Assembly (NCBI GenBank): GCA_002419465.1
Contig: DIGE01000018.1
Coordinates: forward strand, 50,917-114,916
Origin: Geobacter sp. UBA5730
GTDB lineage: Bacteria; Desulfobacterota; Desulfuromonadia; Geobacterales; Pseudopelobacteraceae
Direction of reading: 5' to 3'
DNA length: 64,000 nucleotides
Below, piece after piece: positions 56,236 through 64,000 of this stretch (position 1 is the stretch's first letter; each line of letters opens with the position of its first letter). The position numbers and the translations under genes were made by a program. The notes beneath the pieces were generated by a model that was given only the letters and a program-made list of their open reading frames with translations, was not told the origin of the DNA and did not search any database.

Positions 56236-57324
56236 TCAGGTGGCTGTCGGGTAATCGGTATAGCCGGCCGGACCGGGGGTATAAAAGGTGGTTTGGTCAG
56301 GTTCGGCCAACGGTTTGCCCTGCTTGAGGCGGGCCACCAGGTCGGGGTTGCTGATAAACGGCCGTCCAAAGGCGATCAGATCAGCGGCGCCGCTCTGCAG
56401 ATCGGCCTCGGCCCTGGCTACGTCATAACCGCCGGACAGAATCACCGACTGCCCGCCTCGCTGCCGAAATGCCCGGCACATGGCCTGTACCGTGGCAGGT
56501 TCCGGCTTGGGCGCCCCCATGGCAGAATGGTCAACCAGGTGCAGGTACAACAGCCCCAACTGGCCCAGGCCGCCTGCAAGCTCGATGTACTGATCTGCGA
56601 TGCCGTCATAGCTGCCGCTCATGTCGTTAAAGACCCCGTAGGGCGAGAGCCGGACACCGACCCGCCCGTTGCCGATGGCGTCAGCCACGGCACCGGCCAC
56701 CTCCAGGGCGAAGCGATTGCGGCGAACCGCATCACCGCCGTAATCATCGTTGCGTCGGTTTGAACCGGGGTCGAGAAACTGGGTGATCAGGTAGCCGTTG
56801 GCGCCATGCACCTCCACCCCGTCACAACCTGCTGCAATGGCATTGCGCGCTGCCTGCTGATACTCGGCGACGGTGCTGCGGACGACATCAGTCGTCATCT
56901 TACGCGGCAGATCACAGGGCTGCTCACCCTGGCTGTCGGTCCAGATGTTGCCGTTCATGGCAAGGGCTGACGGTGCCAACAGCTCGGCGCCTGACGGCAG
57001 GTTGAGCCGACTGCCCACCCGTCCGCAGTGCATCAGCTGCACAAAGAGTTTGGCGCCACCGGCGTGGACCGCATCACTGACCGGTTTCCAGCCAGCGGTC
57101 TGCTCCGTTGTGGCAATGCCGGGGATGCGCGCATAGCCGAGTCCGTTCAAGGACGGCGAGGTTCCCTCGCTGATGATCAGGCCGGCAGCAGCCCGCTGTC
57201 CATAATACTGGGCCATCAGGCCGTTGGCCGTATTGCCGGGAGCCCGTGAACGGGTCATGGGGGCCATCACCACCCGATTCTGAAACTCAAGGTTGCCAAG
57301 CATATATGGTGTGAAAAGCTTCAT
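56236..57324 (-). CDS. Old Yellow Enzyme family NAD(P)H:flavin oxidoreductase
   Basis: 362 residues from the ATG at 57324 (GGGAGG before it). FMN barrel with VVMAPMTRSRA, VEVHGANGYLITQFLDPGSNRR and AFGRPFISNPDL. The His-Gly-Ala-Asn site is typical of alkene reductases such as NemA that reduce electrophilic alkenes and nitro compounds. Physiological substrate unknown. Confidence 0.93.
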   Translation of the reverse strand: MKLFTPYMLGNLEFQNRVVMAPMTRSRAPGNTANGLMAQYYGQRAAAGLIISEGTSPSLNGLGYARIPGIATTEQTAGWKPVSDAVHAGGAKLFVQLMHCGRVGSRLNLPSGAELLAPSALAMNGNIWTDSQGEQPCDLPRKMTTDVVRSTVAEYQQAARNAIAAGCDGVEVHGANGYLITQFLDPGSNRRNDDYGGDAVRRNRFALEVAGAVADAIGNGRVGVRLSPYGVFNDMSGSYDGIADQYIELAGGLGQLGLLYLHLVDHSAMGAPKPEPATVQAMCRAFRQRGGQSVILSGGYDVARAEADLQSGAADLIAFGRPFISNPDLVARLKQGKPLAEPDQTTFYTPGPAGYTDYPTAT

Positions 57325-57383
57325 ATACCCTCCCAAATAATCTTTTTTAATCGCAGACCGCCTCAAAGCATAGCAGCTATAGT

Positions 57384-58346
57384 TCAAGATGCAAGCGCAC
57401 CCCGTAGATACGTTAGCAGCTCGCCAAAATCCTCCGGCGGCTCGCTGGTAAATTCCAGATACCGGCCGCTGACCGGATGGATGAAGCCCAGTACCCGGGC
57501 ATGCAGGGCCTGACGGCCCAGATGGGTAATCAGCCCTTTCAGGCGGGTGTCCTGCAGGTTGTTGAAACGTCCTCCGTCAGGATAGAGCGGATCGCCCAAC
57601 AACGGCATGCCGGCCTCGGTCAGGTGCACCCGGATCTGGTGGGTGCGACCGGTCTCCAGACGCAGCTGCACCAGACTGGCCGTACCCAGACGTTCCAACA
57701 CCCGCCAGTTGGTGGCCGCCGGTTTGCCATGGCGGGCGGTGCCTGACAAGCGCAACCGCTCGGTGGGATGACGCCCGATGATACCGCTGATCTTGCCGGT
57801 ATCCGTCGCCGGTGAACCGTAGATCAAGGCCCAGTAGAGCCGCTTGATGCTGTGGGCCGCGAACTGCTCGGCCAGCCCGCGATGGGCGCTGTCATGCTTG
57901 GCCGCCACCAGCAGGCCGGAGGTGCCCTTGTCCAGACGATGCACAATGCCGGGCCGCAACTCGCCACCCACACCGGACAGGTCCGTGCAGTGGGCCAACA
58001 GGGCGTTCACCAGGGTGCCCGAGGCAACCCCGGCTCCGGGATGGACCGTCATGCCGGCCGGCTTGTCGATCACGATCAGATCATGATCCTCATAGACCAC
58101 CGTTAACGGAATCTGCTCCGCCAGTGGAGTTGCCGCCACCGGCGGCGGCACCGTCACCATCACCTGCTCCCCGCCGCCCAGTTTGAGCGAAGCGCGCGGC
58201 TGACGGCCATCCAGCAGCACCTGGCCCTCCTCGATCAGCCGCTGCAACGTCGAACGGCTCATCTCCGGCAGCTGCCCCGCCAAAAAGGCATCCAGACGCT
58301 GACCGGCAGCCCCTGCGGGAACCGTTAGTAGATACTGTGCTTCCAT
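57384..58346 (-). CDS. rluD: RluD-type 23S rRNA pseudouridine synthase
   Basis: 320 residues: an S4 RNA-binding domain (about 14-75), VYEDHDLIVIDKPAGMTVHPG and the catalytic Asp in GIVHRLDKGTSGLLVAAK, then RLETGRTHQIRVHL. It isomerises uridines in helix 69 of 23S rRNA or a related target; RluC/RluD distinction is by overall resemblance only. Confidence 0.9.
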   Translation of the reverse strand: MEAQYLLTVPAGAAGQRLDAFLAGQLPEMSRSTLQRLIEEGQVLLDGRQPRASLKLGGGEQVMVTVPPPVAATPLAEQIPLTVVYEDHDLIVIDKPAGMTVHPGAGVASGTLVNALLAHCTDLSGVGGELRPGIVHRLDKGTSGLLVAAKHDSAHRGLAEQFAAHSIKRLYWALIYGSPATDTGKISGIIGRHPTERLRLSGTARHGKPAATNWRVLERLGTASLVQLRLETGRTHQIRVHLTEAGMPLLGDPLYPDGGRFNNLQDTRLKGLITHLGRQALHARVLGFIHPVSGRYLEFTSEPPEDFGELLTYLRGALAS

Positions 58347-58364
58347 AGCTTACGCTCCAAACAG

Positions 58365-58394
58365 CAGAGGCGCACCCAGCCGGGCACGCCTCTG
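58365..58394 (-). terminator. Possible terminator between 58422 gene and rluD
   Basis: An 8-bp stem CAGAGGCG with complement and a 14-base loop, followed on the minus strand by CTGTTTGG. The T run is poor, so this is tentative. Confidence 0.4.
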
Positions 58395-58421
58395 TCAACT
58401 CTACTAGTCTGAACATCACAC

Positions 58422-58685
58422 CTACCAGATCGGCGACTCGATCTTGCCTGCCCGCTTGATCAGGATATCCACCAGGGTCAGGTCAAACATCTGTTCAGGA
58501 CCCAGTTCCGGGGCCACACGGGAATAAAAATGCTGACGACCCTCTTCGATCTCTTCATGCAGCGTATCGAAGATGTTGTCATTTTTGATCCCCTTTTCCA
58601 CCTTCTCCTGATTGTAAATCGCCACATCGGAGACAATTGCCCGCGCCAGACGCGCTGCCTGCTCCTTGCTGGTGATGATATTCAT
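58422..58685 (-). CDS. Hypothetical protein
   Basis: 87 residues, helical, charged: NIITSKEQAARLARAIVSDV, then FDTLHEEIEEGRQHFYSRV. No signal peptide or membrane segment. It has a GGAGG-like site before the ATG. I do not recognise the family; position between rluD and htrA is uninformative. Confidence 0.65.
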   Translation of the reverse strand: MNIITSKEQAARLARAIVSDVAIYNQEKVEKGIKNDNIFDTLHEEIEEGRQHFYSRVAPELGPEQMFDLTLVDILIKRAGKIESPIW

Positions 58686-58776
58686 GGGCCGTCCTTTCGG
58701 AGGTTACATGCCAAACCGGCAAAATTGGCCGCACTCTAACGCACTTTTACAACAAAGTAAACCAGTTGTATCAACA

Positions 58777-59955
58777 CTAACGCCGGGTCCGGCCCTGGCG
58801 AGAGGAGTGCAGCGGTTGAGCACTCTCGGCGTTGCCCGGCACCAGGGTCACGGTCAGCGATCGCCCTCCCCGGACCAGCTTTACCGGCACCGGCGTTCCG
58901 ATCCTGGCGTCGGCCACCAGCCGCTGCAGATGGGCCGGGTCCTTGAGAAGCGTACCGCCGAATTCCACCAGCAGATCCCCCGGCTGGATTCCCGCCCGTT
59001 CAGCCGGGCCACCCGGCGCCAGCTCACTGATCAGCACCCCCTGAGTAGTTTTCAACCCCAAACTGTGGGCCTGTTCCTCAGAGACCGGCTGGATGCCCAC
59101 CCCCAGCCAGGCCCGGGTGACACTACCTTTTTCCACCAGTTGGGTGATGATCGGCTTGGCCATGCTGGTGGGAATCGCAAAGCCGATCCCCTGGCCAGCA
59201 GCCACAATGGCAGTGTTGATACCGATCACCTCGCCGTGAATGTTTAACAGCGGCCCCCCTGAGTTGCCGGGGTTGATGGAGGCATCGGTCTGGATGAAGT
59301 TCTCGATGGTCTCGATTCCCATGTTGGAGCGGCCGGTGGCCGAGATTACCCCCACGGTCATGGAACGTTCCAGACCGAACGGGTTGCCGATGGCAATGGC
59401 CCACTGTCCCACCTCCAGCCGGTCCGAATCACCAAGCACCGCCGCCGGCAGATCCGTGGCTGCAATCTTGATCACGGCGATATCGGTCTTGGGATCGCCA
59501 CCCACCACCCGGGCCTGGTAAACCGTGTCGTTAGAGAGCTTGACCTGGATACTCTCGGCATCCCGCACCACATGCTCGTTGGTGACAATGAAACCGTCAC
59601 GGCTGATGATAAAGCCCGATCCCAGGCTTTTATCCCGCCGCACCCGGGGTTCGCCGAAAAACTCATCAAAAAAGGGAGGGAAGTCCGGGGCCGGACGCAC
59701 GAGCTTACGGCGGCCCAGGGTCGAGATATTGACCACGCTGGGGGTTACTGTTTTGGAAACCGCCGTAAAGGCACGCTGGGCCGCCAGGATATCGGCCGGC
59801 ACCTCTTTGACCGGTGCATCGGCCTCTCCGGTCGGCCGTTTTGAATTAAACAGCAGCGGCTCGTCACTGGATGAGGAGGAGCAACCGGCCAACAGCACCA
59901 GAACCGCTGTACCAGCCAGCATTGAACGCAGAAATAATGAGAAATGGTTCATCAT
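58777..59955 (-). CDS. HtrA/DegP-type serine protease lipoprotein
   Basis: 392 residues with a lipobox (LVLLAGC, Cys near 25), so membrane-anchored in the periplasm. Trypsin-like domain with catalytic His (TNEHVV), Asp (KTDIAVIK) and Ser (NPGNSGGPLL) all present, then a single PDZ domain (about 285-375, GVLISELAPGGPAERAGIQPGD). One PDZ is like DegS rather than DegP. Role in envelope protein quality control is inferred. Confidence 0.93.
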   Translation of the reverse strand: MMNHFSLFLRSMLAGTAVLVLLAGCSSSSSDEPLLFNSKRPTGEADAPVKEVPADILAAQRAFTAVSKTVTPSVVNISTLGRRKLVRPAPDFPPFFDEFFGEPRVRRDKSLGSGFIISRDGFIVTNEHVVRDAESIQVKLSNDTVYQARVVGGDPKTDIAVIKIAATDLPAAVLGDSDRLEVGQWAIAIGNPFGLERSMTVGVISATGRSNMGIETIENFIQTDASINPGNSGGPLLNIHGEVIGINTAIVAAGQGIGFAIPTSMAKPIITQLVEKGSVTRAWLGVGIQPVSEEQAHSLGLKTTQGVLISELAPGGPAERAGIQPGDLLVEFGGTLLKDPAHLQRLVADARIGTPVPVKLVRGGRSLTVTLVPGNAESAQPLHSSRQGRTRR

Positions 59956-60091
59956 GTTGACATTCCGCCCAAAGTATTGATAAATGGCTCAAGCTTCAAA
60001 ATAGAACAAGGTTAGACTTAATCACTTTTGGGGCGCCTGTCAACCGTCCCAGCCATTTAATCGGCAACGTTTACCACAGGAGACTTCACCC

Positions 60092-60685
60092 GTGAGCGAC
60101 ATCAAGGCCCAGATCAAAGAATTCCGGATCGGCGAAAAGATCCGCAGCCAGCGCCAGCAACGTCGCCTGACCCTGCAGGAACTGTCGGAACTGACCGGCC
60201 TCTCCAAGCCGCTTTTGTCCCAAATCGAGAATGAACAGGTCATTCCACCGCTGGCGACCCTGTTGAAGATCTCCCGTGGTCTGAAGGTGGATATCCACTT
60301 CTTCTTTGAGGACGAAGGCAACCGCCAGAAACTTGTGTTGACCCGTGGCGAGGAGTTGCGGCCCGACCTGCAACGCCAACCGGTCAACACCGAGAACCGT
60401 CCCTACACCTACCACTCCCTGGCCCAGGGAATGCGCCAAAAACATATGGAACCGTTTCTGGTGGAGGTGGAGAACTCCCAGCGGGACGACAAGCTGTTCT
60501 TCCGCCATGAAGGGGAGGAGGAGTTCCTGTATGTGGTGGAAGGGGAAATCGACCTGCACTATGGCACCGACATCTACCGGGTCAAGACCGGCGACAGCGT
60601 TTACTACGACTCCGGCCAGCCCCACGGACTGGTCTCGGTGGGGGACCGCAAGGCCCGCATCGTGGCGGTGCTGTACTCGAAATAA
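60092..60685 (+). CDS. XRE-family regulator with C-terminal cupin
   Basis: 197 residues from a GTG after CAGGAGA. Helix-turn-helix (about 14-70, KIRSQRQQRRLTLQELSELT, then GLSKPLLSQIENEQVIP) and a cupin domain (about 115-195, FRHEGEEEFLYVVEGEIDLHYG; DSGQPHGLVSVG) that could sense a small ligand. Divergent from htrA; the target is not evident. Confidence 0.9.
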   Translation: MSDIKAQIKEFRIGEKIRSQRQQRRLTLQELSELTGLSKPLLSQIENEQVIPPLATLLKISRGLKVDIHFFFEDEGNRQKLVLTRGEELRPDLQRQPVNTENRPYTYHSLAQGMRQKHMEPFLVEVENSQRDDKLFFRHEGEEEFLYVVEGEIDLHYGTDIYRVKTGDSVYYDSGQPHGLVSVGDRKARIVAVLYSK

Positions 60686-60711
60686 CGTATCTTCACGGCC
60701 TTACAACCATA

Positions 60712-60737
60712 GCGGGCGCCCCATCCGGTACGCCCGC
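60712..60737. terminator. Possible bidirectional terminator
   Basis: Stem GCGGGCG with CGCCCGC, 12-base loop, between the convergent stops of the XRE-cupin gene and lemA. No strong T run. Confidence 0.45.
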
Positions 60738-60762
60738 CTGCTTGCACACCGCTTCCTTCCCG

Positions 60763-61322
60763 TCACTGTTTGCTCCAGATGCGGGTATTCAGGTCCAGCT
60801 CCTCCACAATCCCCACCACCAGAAAGATCCAGCCCAGGGTCCGCTCCACCACACTCAACGGAAACATCTCGCAGCCGTTGTTGTAGTCGGTAACGGCAGC
60901 GTTGTAGGCCCGTCGCGCTGCAGCGATCTGCTCCTCGGTCTCGTTCAGGGCCCCTGCAGTTGGATGAAGTTTTCGCTGGCCCGCAGCTGAGGGTAGTTCT
61001 CCGACAGGGCAAACACCGAGCGCAGGGTCGAGGTCAGCTGGTTGTCCATCTGCACCAGCTCGTCAGTGGTGGCAGTGCCCCGCACCGCCTGGGAACGCAG
61101 ACTGGTCAACTGCTGCAGCACCTGCTGCTCGTGCTGCATGTAGCGCTCCACCGTTGCGATCAGGTTGGGGATCAGATCGAACCGTTTCTTGAGCTGGGTG
61201 TCGATGCCGCTGAAGGCGAACTGCACCCGGTTCTTGAGGCCGTCCATGGTGATGAACAGCACAATCCCGACCAGCAGGAGCAGGCCGGCACAGACGACAA
61301 TAAGCAGGGTTATCGTATCCAT
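60763..61322 (-). pseudogene. lemA: LemA-family protein, single frameshift
   Basis: The first frame (61322 to 60945) encodes an N-terminal membrane segment (TLLIVVCAGLLLLVGIVLFI), then the LemA blocks FDLIPNLIATVERYMQHE and LRASENFIQLQ before meeting a stop. The next frame continues without a break in sense: ALNETEEQIAAARRAYNAAV, TDYNNGCEMFPLSVVE, ending NTRIWSKQ at 60763. One base seems missing in CAGGGGCCCTG near 60960. The whole would be about 186 residues, normal for LemA. It may be a true mutation, a sequencing error or a rare programmed shift. Confidence 0.82.
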
Positions 61323-61469
61323 AGTTCCTCCGTAGTGGTTTTGGAAAAACTGTAGCCTGAGCAGGCTGATGGCGGGGAAAGTGAAACATTGCGGAAAGGT
61401 TGTCGGTGCTGACGGATGTCCGGCTTTAATCTCCCTCCCTTACACCCACCGCCACTCTTTCGAAGTGCC

Positions 61470-63090
61470 GTCTCAATCCCCCACGGGGGATTTTTTGTTG
61501 GGAAGTTCGCAAGTCGGCACTGGGTAAGCTGGACAGCATCAATGTCTCAATCCCCCACGGGGGATTTTTTGTTGGGAAGCCTACAAAAGGAGACACATCA
61601 TGAGTTATGCACAAGAGTCTCAATCCCCCACGGGGGATTTTTTGTTGGGAAGGACAATTGATCTGACCCTTGAACTGCTGGAACGGTCTCAATCCCCCAC
61701 GGGGGATTTTTTGTTGGGAAGGCAGACAAGGCAGCGGAAACGACTGGAGGGGAAGCGTCTCAATCCCCCACGGGGGATTTTTTGTTGGGAAGCTGGTTAT
61801 GGACAATTTTCCGCTGCAATAAAGTGCCGTCTCAATCCCCCACGGGGGATTTTTTGTTGGGAAGTTCGCAAGTCGGCACTGGGTAAGCTGGACAGCATCA
61901 ATGTCTCAATCCCCCACGGGGGATTTTTTGTTGGGAAGGCTATAAAATCGTTTTCGGGGGAGATATGGAACCGTGTCTCAATCCCCCACGGGGGATTTTT
62001 TGTTGGGAAGTGAAGTTTATCTGGTTAGCAGCCGAAAAGCTTGCAAGTCTCAATCCCCCACGGGGGATTTTTTGTTGGGAAGTTGGCAGAAGGCATCGTC
62101 AAACTCGGCACCTATACCCGTCTCAATCCCCCACGGGGGATTTTTTGTTGGGAAGCTACGGAATCCATGCCCGGCGTCAAGTGCGCCGTGTCTCAATCCC
62201 CCACGGGGGATTTTTTGTTGGGAAGCTGCTTGCTGCTGCAGGTTTGTTTATGGTGAAAAGTCTCAATCCCCCACGGGGGATTTTTTGTTGGGAAGAATTC
62301 CCTGATTAGTCACCGAGATGGTGCATGGGGTCTCAATCCCCCACGGGGGATTTTTTGTTGGGAAGGGAGGACACAATGTTTAAAAAGAAGCAAATCGAAA
62401 AGTCTCAATCCCCCACGGGGGATTTTTTGTTGGGAAGAAGGAAAGGATAGTACAAAAGGCCATCACTTGCGAGTCTCAATCCCCCACGGGGGATTTTTTG
62501 TTGGGAAGTACTACACAGAGTTTAGAGAGGATGTAGGTAAAGAGGGTCTCAATCCCCCACGGGGGATTTTTTGTTGGGAAGTCGTCAAAGAAAAGAGCCT
62601 TACGTCAGTCCGAATCAATGTCTCAATCCCCCACGGGGGATTTTTTGTTGGGAAGATGGGCGGAACTGGCCACAATCGCCAGGAACGCTGGAGTGTCTCA
62701 ATCCCCCACGGGGGATTTTTTGTTGGGAAGACTGTGTCAGAAGTACGTGGCACCTGGCACTGCTTGTCTCAATCCCCCACGGGGGATTTTTTGTTGGGAA
62801 GACCTTCTCAATGTTATCAATGTAGACTCAGACGGTGGATTCTTGTCTCAATCCCCCACGGGGGATTTTTTGTTGGGAAGGTAAAAGGTCTTCCTCTGAT
62901 CGAGGGCTACCATCGTCTCAATCCCCCACGGGGGATTTTTTGTTGGGAAGCGAAACCCAAAACTGGCTGGACGAACTGGAAGAGGGTCTCAATCCCCCAC
63001 GGGGGATTTTTTGTTGGGAAGCGGCAAGTCGTCGCTGGTTGAAGCCCTCTGCCGGTCTCAATCCCCCACGGGGGATTTTTTGTTGGGAAG
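61470..63090 (-). CRISPR. CRISPR array: 23 repeats of 36 bp, 22 spacers
   Basis: On the plus strand the repeat starts GTCTCAATCCCCCACGGGGG and ends ATTTTTTGTTGGGAAG. All 23 copies look identical by eye. Spacers are 33-43 bp. I read the array on the minus strand because there the repeat ends ATTGAGAC, like the common ATTGAAAC 5' handle of crRNAs, and because the AT-rich leader and the cas gene lie on the high-coordinate side. Spacers at 61506-61543 and 61865-61902 are identical. The other spacers differ; their targets were not searched. Confidence 0.98.
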
Positions 63091-63581
63091 GCCATGATAT
63101 GCTTACGCTTTTACTGCAAACGCCACCTGCTTCCCATTGGTAAACATAGCTGTAACAGTTCAGAATTGCAAGCGTTACTGACCGTTAGCCGAACATCTTC
63201 GCAAATCAACCCGATTTTTGATCGTAAAACCTCGCAACTCAACCATAAAATACCATAACAATCTGAATCTATTACAAACCTATCTTCGCAAATCGTTTTG
63301 TACTTTTGGTCAGCCAGGCGATTTGCGAAAACCACCCGGTGACCATACCTGCAAATATCTGATTCAGCACGCTTTTCCCACGGGCAAACCAGCCTCCTTG
63401 GAAGTTTTTTCGCAACTGCTTCAGCCGCAGGGGGGTTTTTTGTGCTCTTGCGACTTTTGCACGATCGATTCGGGCGCAGCACGGTAACCTTCAAAACAAT
63501 AACCTTCCGATTATATTATATTATCAAAGAGCGTGGCCCTTTCGGCCATCTTCGCAACTGTTTTCATTGCCCATGGGTCGG
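63091..63581 (-). promoter_or_regulatory. Putative CRISPR leader
   Basis: 491 bases without a convincing gene between the first (leader-proximal) repeat and the cas2 stop. AT-rich, with TTCGCAA at 63198, 63285, 63409 and 63551, its inverse TTGCGAA at 63323, and the near copy CTCGCAA at 63231. A fragment at 63425-63444 resembles the repeat core. The direction is inferred from the repeat handle. Confidence 0.65.
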
Positions 63582-64000
63582 TCAGAGGATTTTGACCATC
63601 TCCAAAACCGGGGCCGGACAGCCATACCGCTCTATTTTATCGATACAATCGACGCATAACGGGTAACAAAGGATGCTGTCAGACCCTTTTTTTACCTTTT
63701 GTTCGAGTTTGGTCTTGAGTTTCTTCAGTTCGGTGTCAGACAAAAAACATTCAAAGACCGATTTGTTGACCCGTCTGGTCATCAGCCCCAGGGAGCGGAT
63801 GTCGCCGTCTTTTTTGGGGATGTTGACCTGCTTGTAGGGCTGAGGCACAAAGCGGCCGCCAAGCAGCTCTTCCCGAAGCGCGGCCAGTTCTTGCTCGGCA
63901 TGCTGTTCAAAGCTGTGGATGGTTTCGCCATCGATGCCGCCCCCCTTCCCTTTGCCGCGGATCCGCTGCCAGGCGGACCGCAGGTTGGAAAGTTCGGCGG
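63582..64000 (-). CDS. Reverse-transcriptase N-terminus fused to Cas2 C-terminus (partial at window edge)
   Basis: The frame is open from base 64000 to the stop at 63582. The first about 72 visible residues are group II intron/CRISPR-type RT: SAWQRIRGKGKGGGIDGET, a helical stretch, GGRFVPQPYKQVNIPKKDGD, then IRSLGL. Immediately after LGLMT the sequence becomes Cas2: RRVNKSVFECFLSDTELKKL, then a run to the end resembling the last two thirds of Cas2. RT catalytic motifs (YADD) and the Cas2 first strand with its metal-binding Asp are both absent. Best explained by an in-frame deletion joining adjacent RT and cas2 genes, though a natural fusion cannot be excluded. An internal GTG at 63848 is the only start well inside the window. 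Confidence 0.75.
   Translation of the reverse strand, partial: AELSNLRSAWQRIRGKGKGGGIDGETIHSFEQHAEQELAALREELLGGRFVPQPYKQVNIPKKDGDIRSLGLMTRRVNKSVFECFLSDTELKKLKTKLEQKVKKGSDSILCYPLCVDCIDKIERYGCPAPVLEMVKIL

Noticed and set aside
61416..63143. Apparent proteins made of repeated SIPHGGFFVGK-like units
   Set aside because: They are translations of the CRISPR repeat in different frames, not genes.
63111..63494. A 127-codon minus frame in the CRISPR leader
   Set aside because: Composition is not protein-like, it has no motif or ribosome site, and it overlaps the leader motifs.

Overview
This is a contiguous stretch of a bacterial chromosome that looks like Geobacteraceae (Desulfuromonadia; Geobacter/Trichlorobacter-like). 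That placement is an inference. It rests on an SfrAB-type NADPH oxidoreductase pair, a complete division/cell-wall (dcw) cluster, futalosine-pathway menaquinone synthesis (mqnB), FolE2, and high-GC coding sequence with GGAG-type ribosome binding sites. No database search was possible, so all names come from reading motifs.

Layout. 1-350: start of a DNA methylase that runs off the left edge. 518-1648: M29-type aminopeptidase. 1872-6385: sfrB-sfrA, closed by a strong terminator. 6455-8265: a radical SAM protein and a small Cys-rich protein. 8450-26378 (minus): the whole dcw cluster in transcription order mraZ-rsmH-ftsL-ftsI-murE-murF-mraY-murD-ftsW-murG-murC-murB-ddl-ftsQ-ftsA-ftsZ, with a sigma70-like promoter and a three-box MraZ operator at its head. 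26.4-37.4 kb: an accessory region that looks visibly more AT-rich. It holds a PAS-GGDEF-EAL-REC protein whose last codons were replaced by an IS407-group IS3 element (exact ends and a 4-bp target duplication can be read), and a four-gene minus-strand operon: DNA cytosine methyltransferase, a 991-residue protein with two GHKL ATPase modules, a receiver-domain protein and a Vsr endonuclease. This operon is the strongest candidate for an unusual defence system here.

37.4-61.3 kb returns to core genome: RNase P RNA, a zinc-ribbon protein, Nif3-family protein, a CAT-anticodon tRNA (probably Ile2), the EF-P paralogue EfpL, an ankyrin protein, the coupled group engB-folE2-mqnB-carbonic anhydrase, a yggS-maf-small membrane protein-glcD group, envelope proteins (DUF4124-like, LysM, a large coiled-coil protein), amt, uvrC, an Old Yellow Enzyme, an RluD-type synthase, a lipoprotein HtrA protease, an XRE-cupin regulator and a frameshifted lemA.

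61.47-64.0 kb is a CRISPR locus: 23 repeats of 36 bp, one spacer present twice at the likely trailer end, an AT-rich leader with a recurring TTCGCAA motif, and, entering from the right edge, an in-frame chimera of a reverse-transcriptase N-terminus with the C-terminal two thirds of Cas2. The RT remnant suggests descent from an RT-containing (usually type III) adaptation module.
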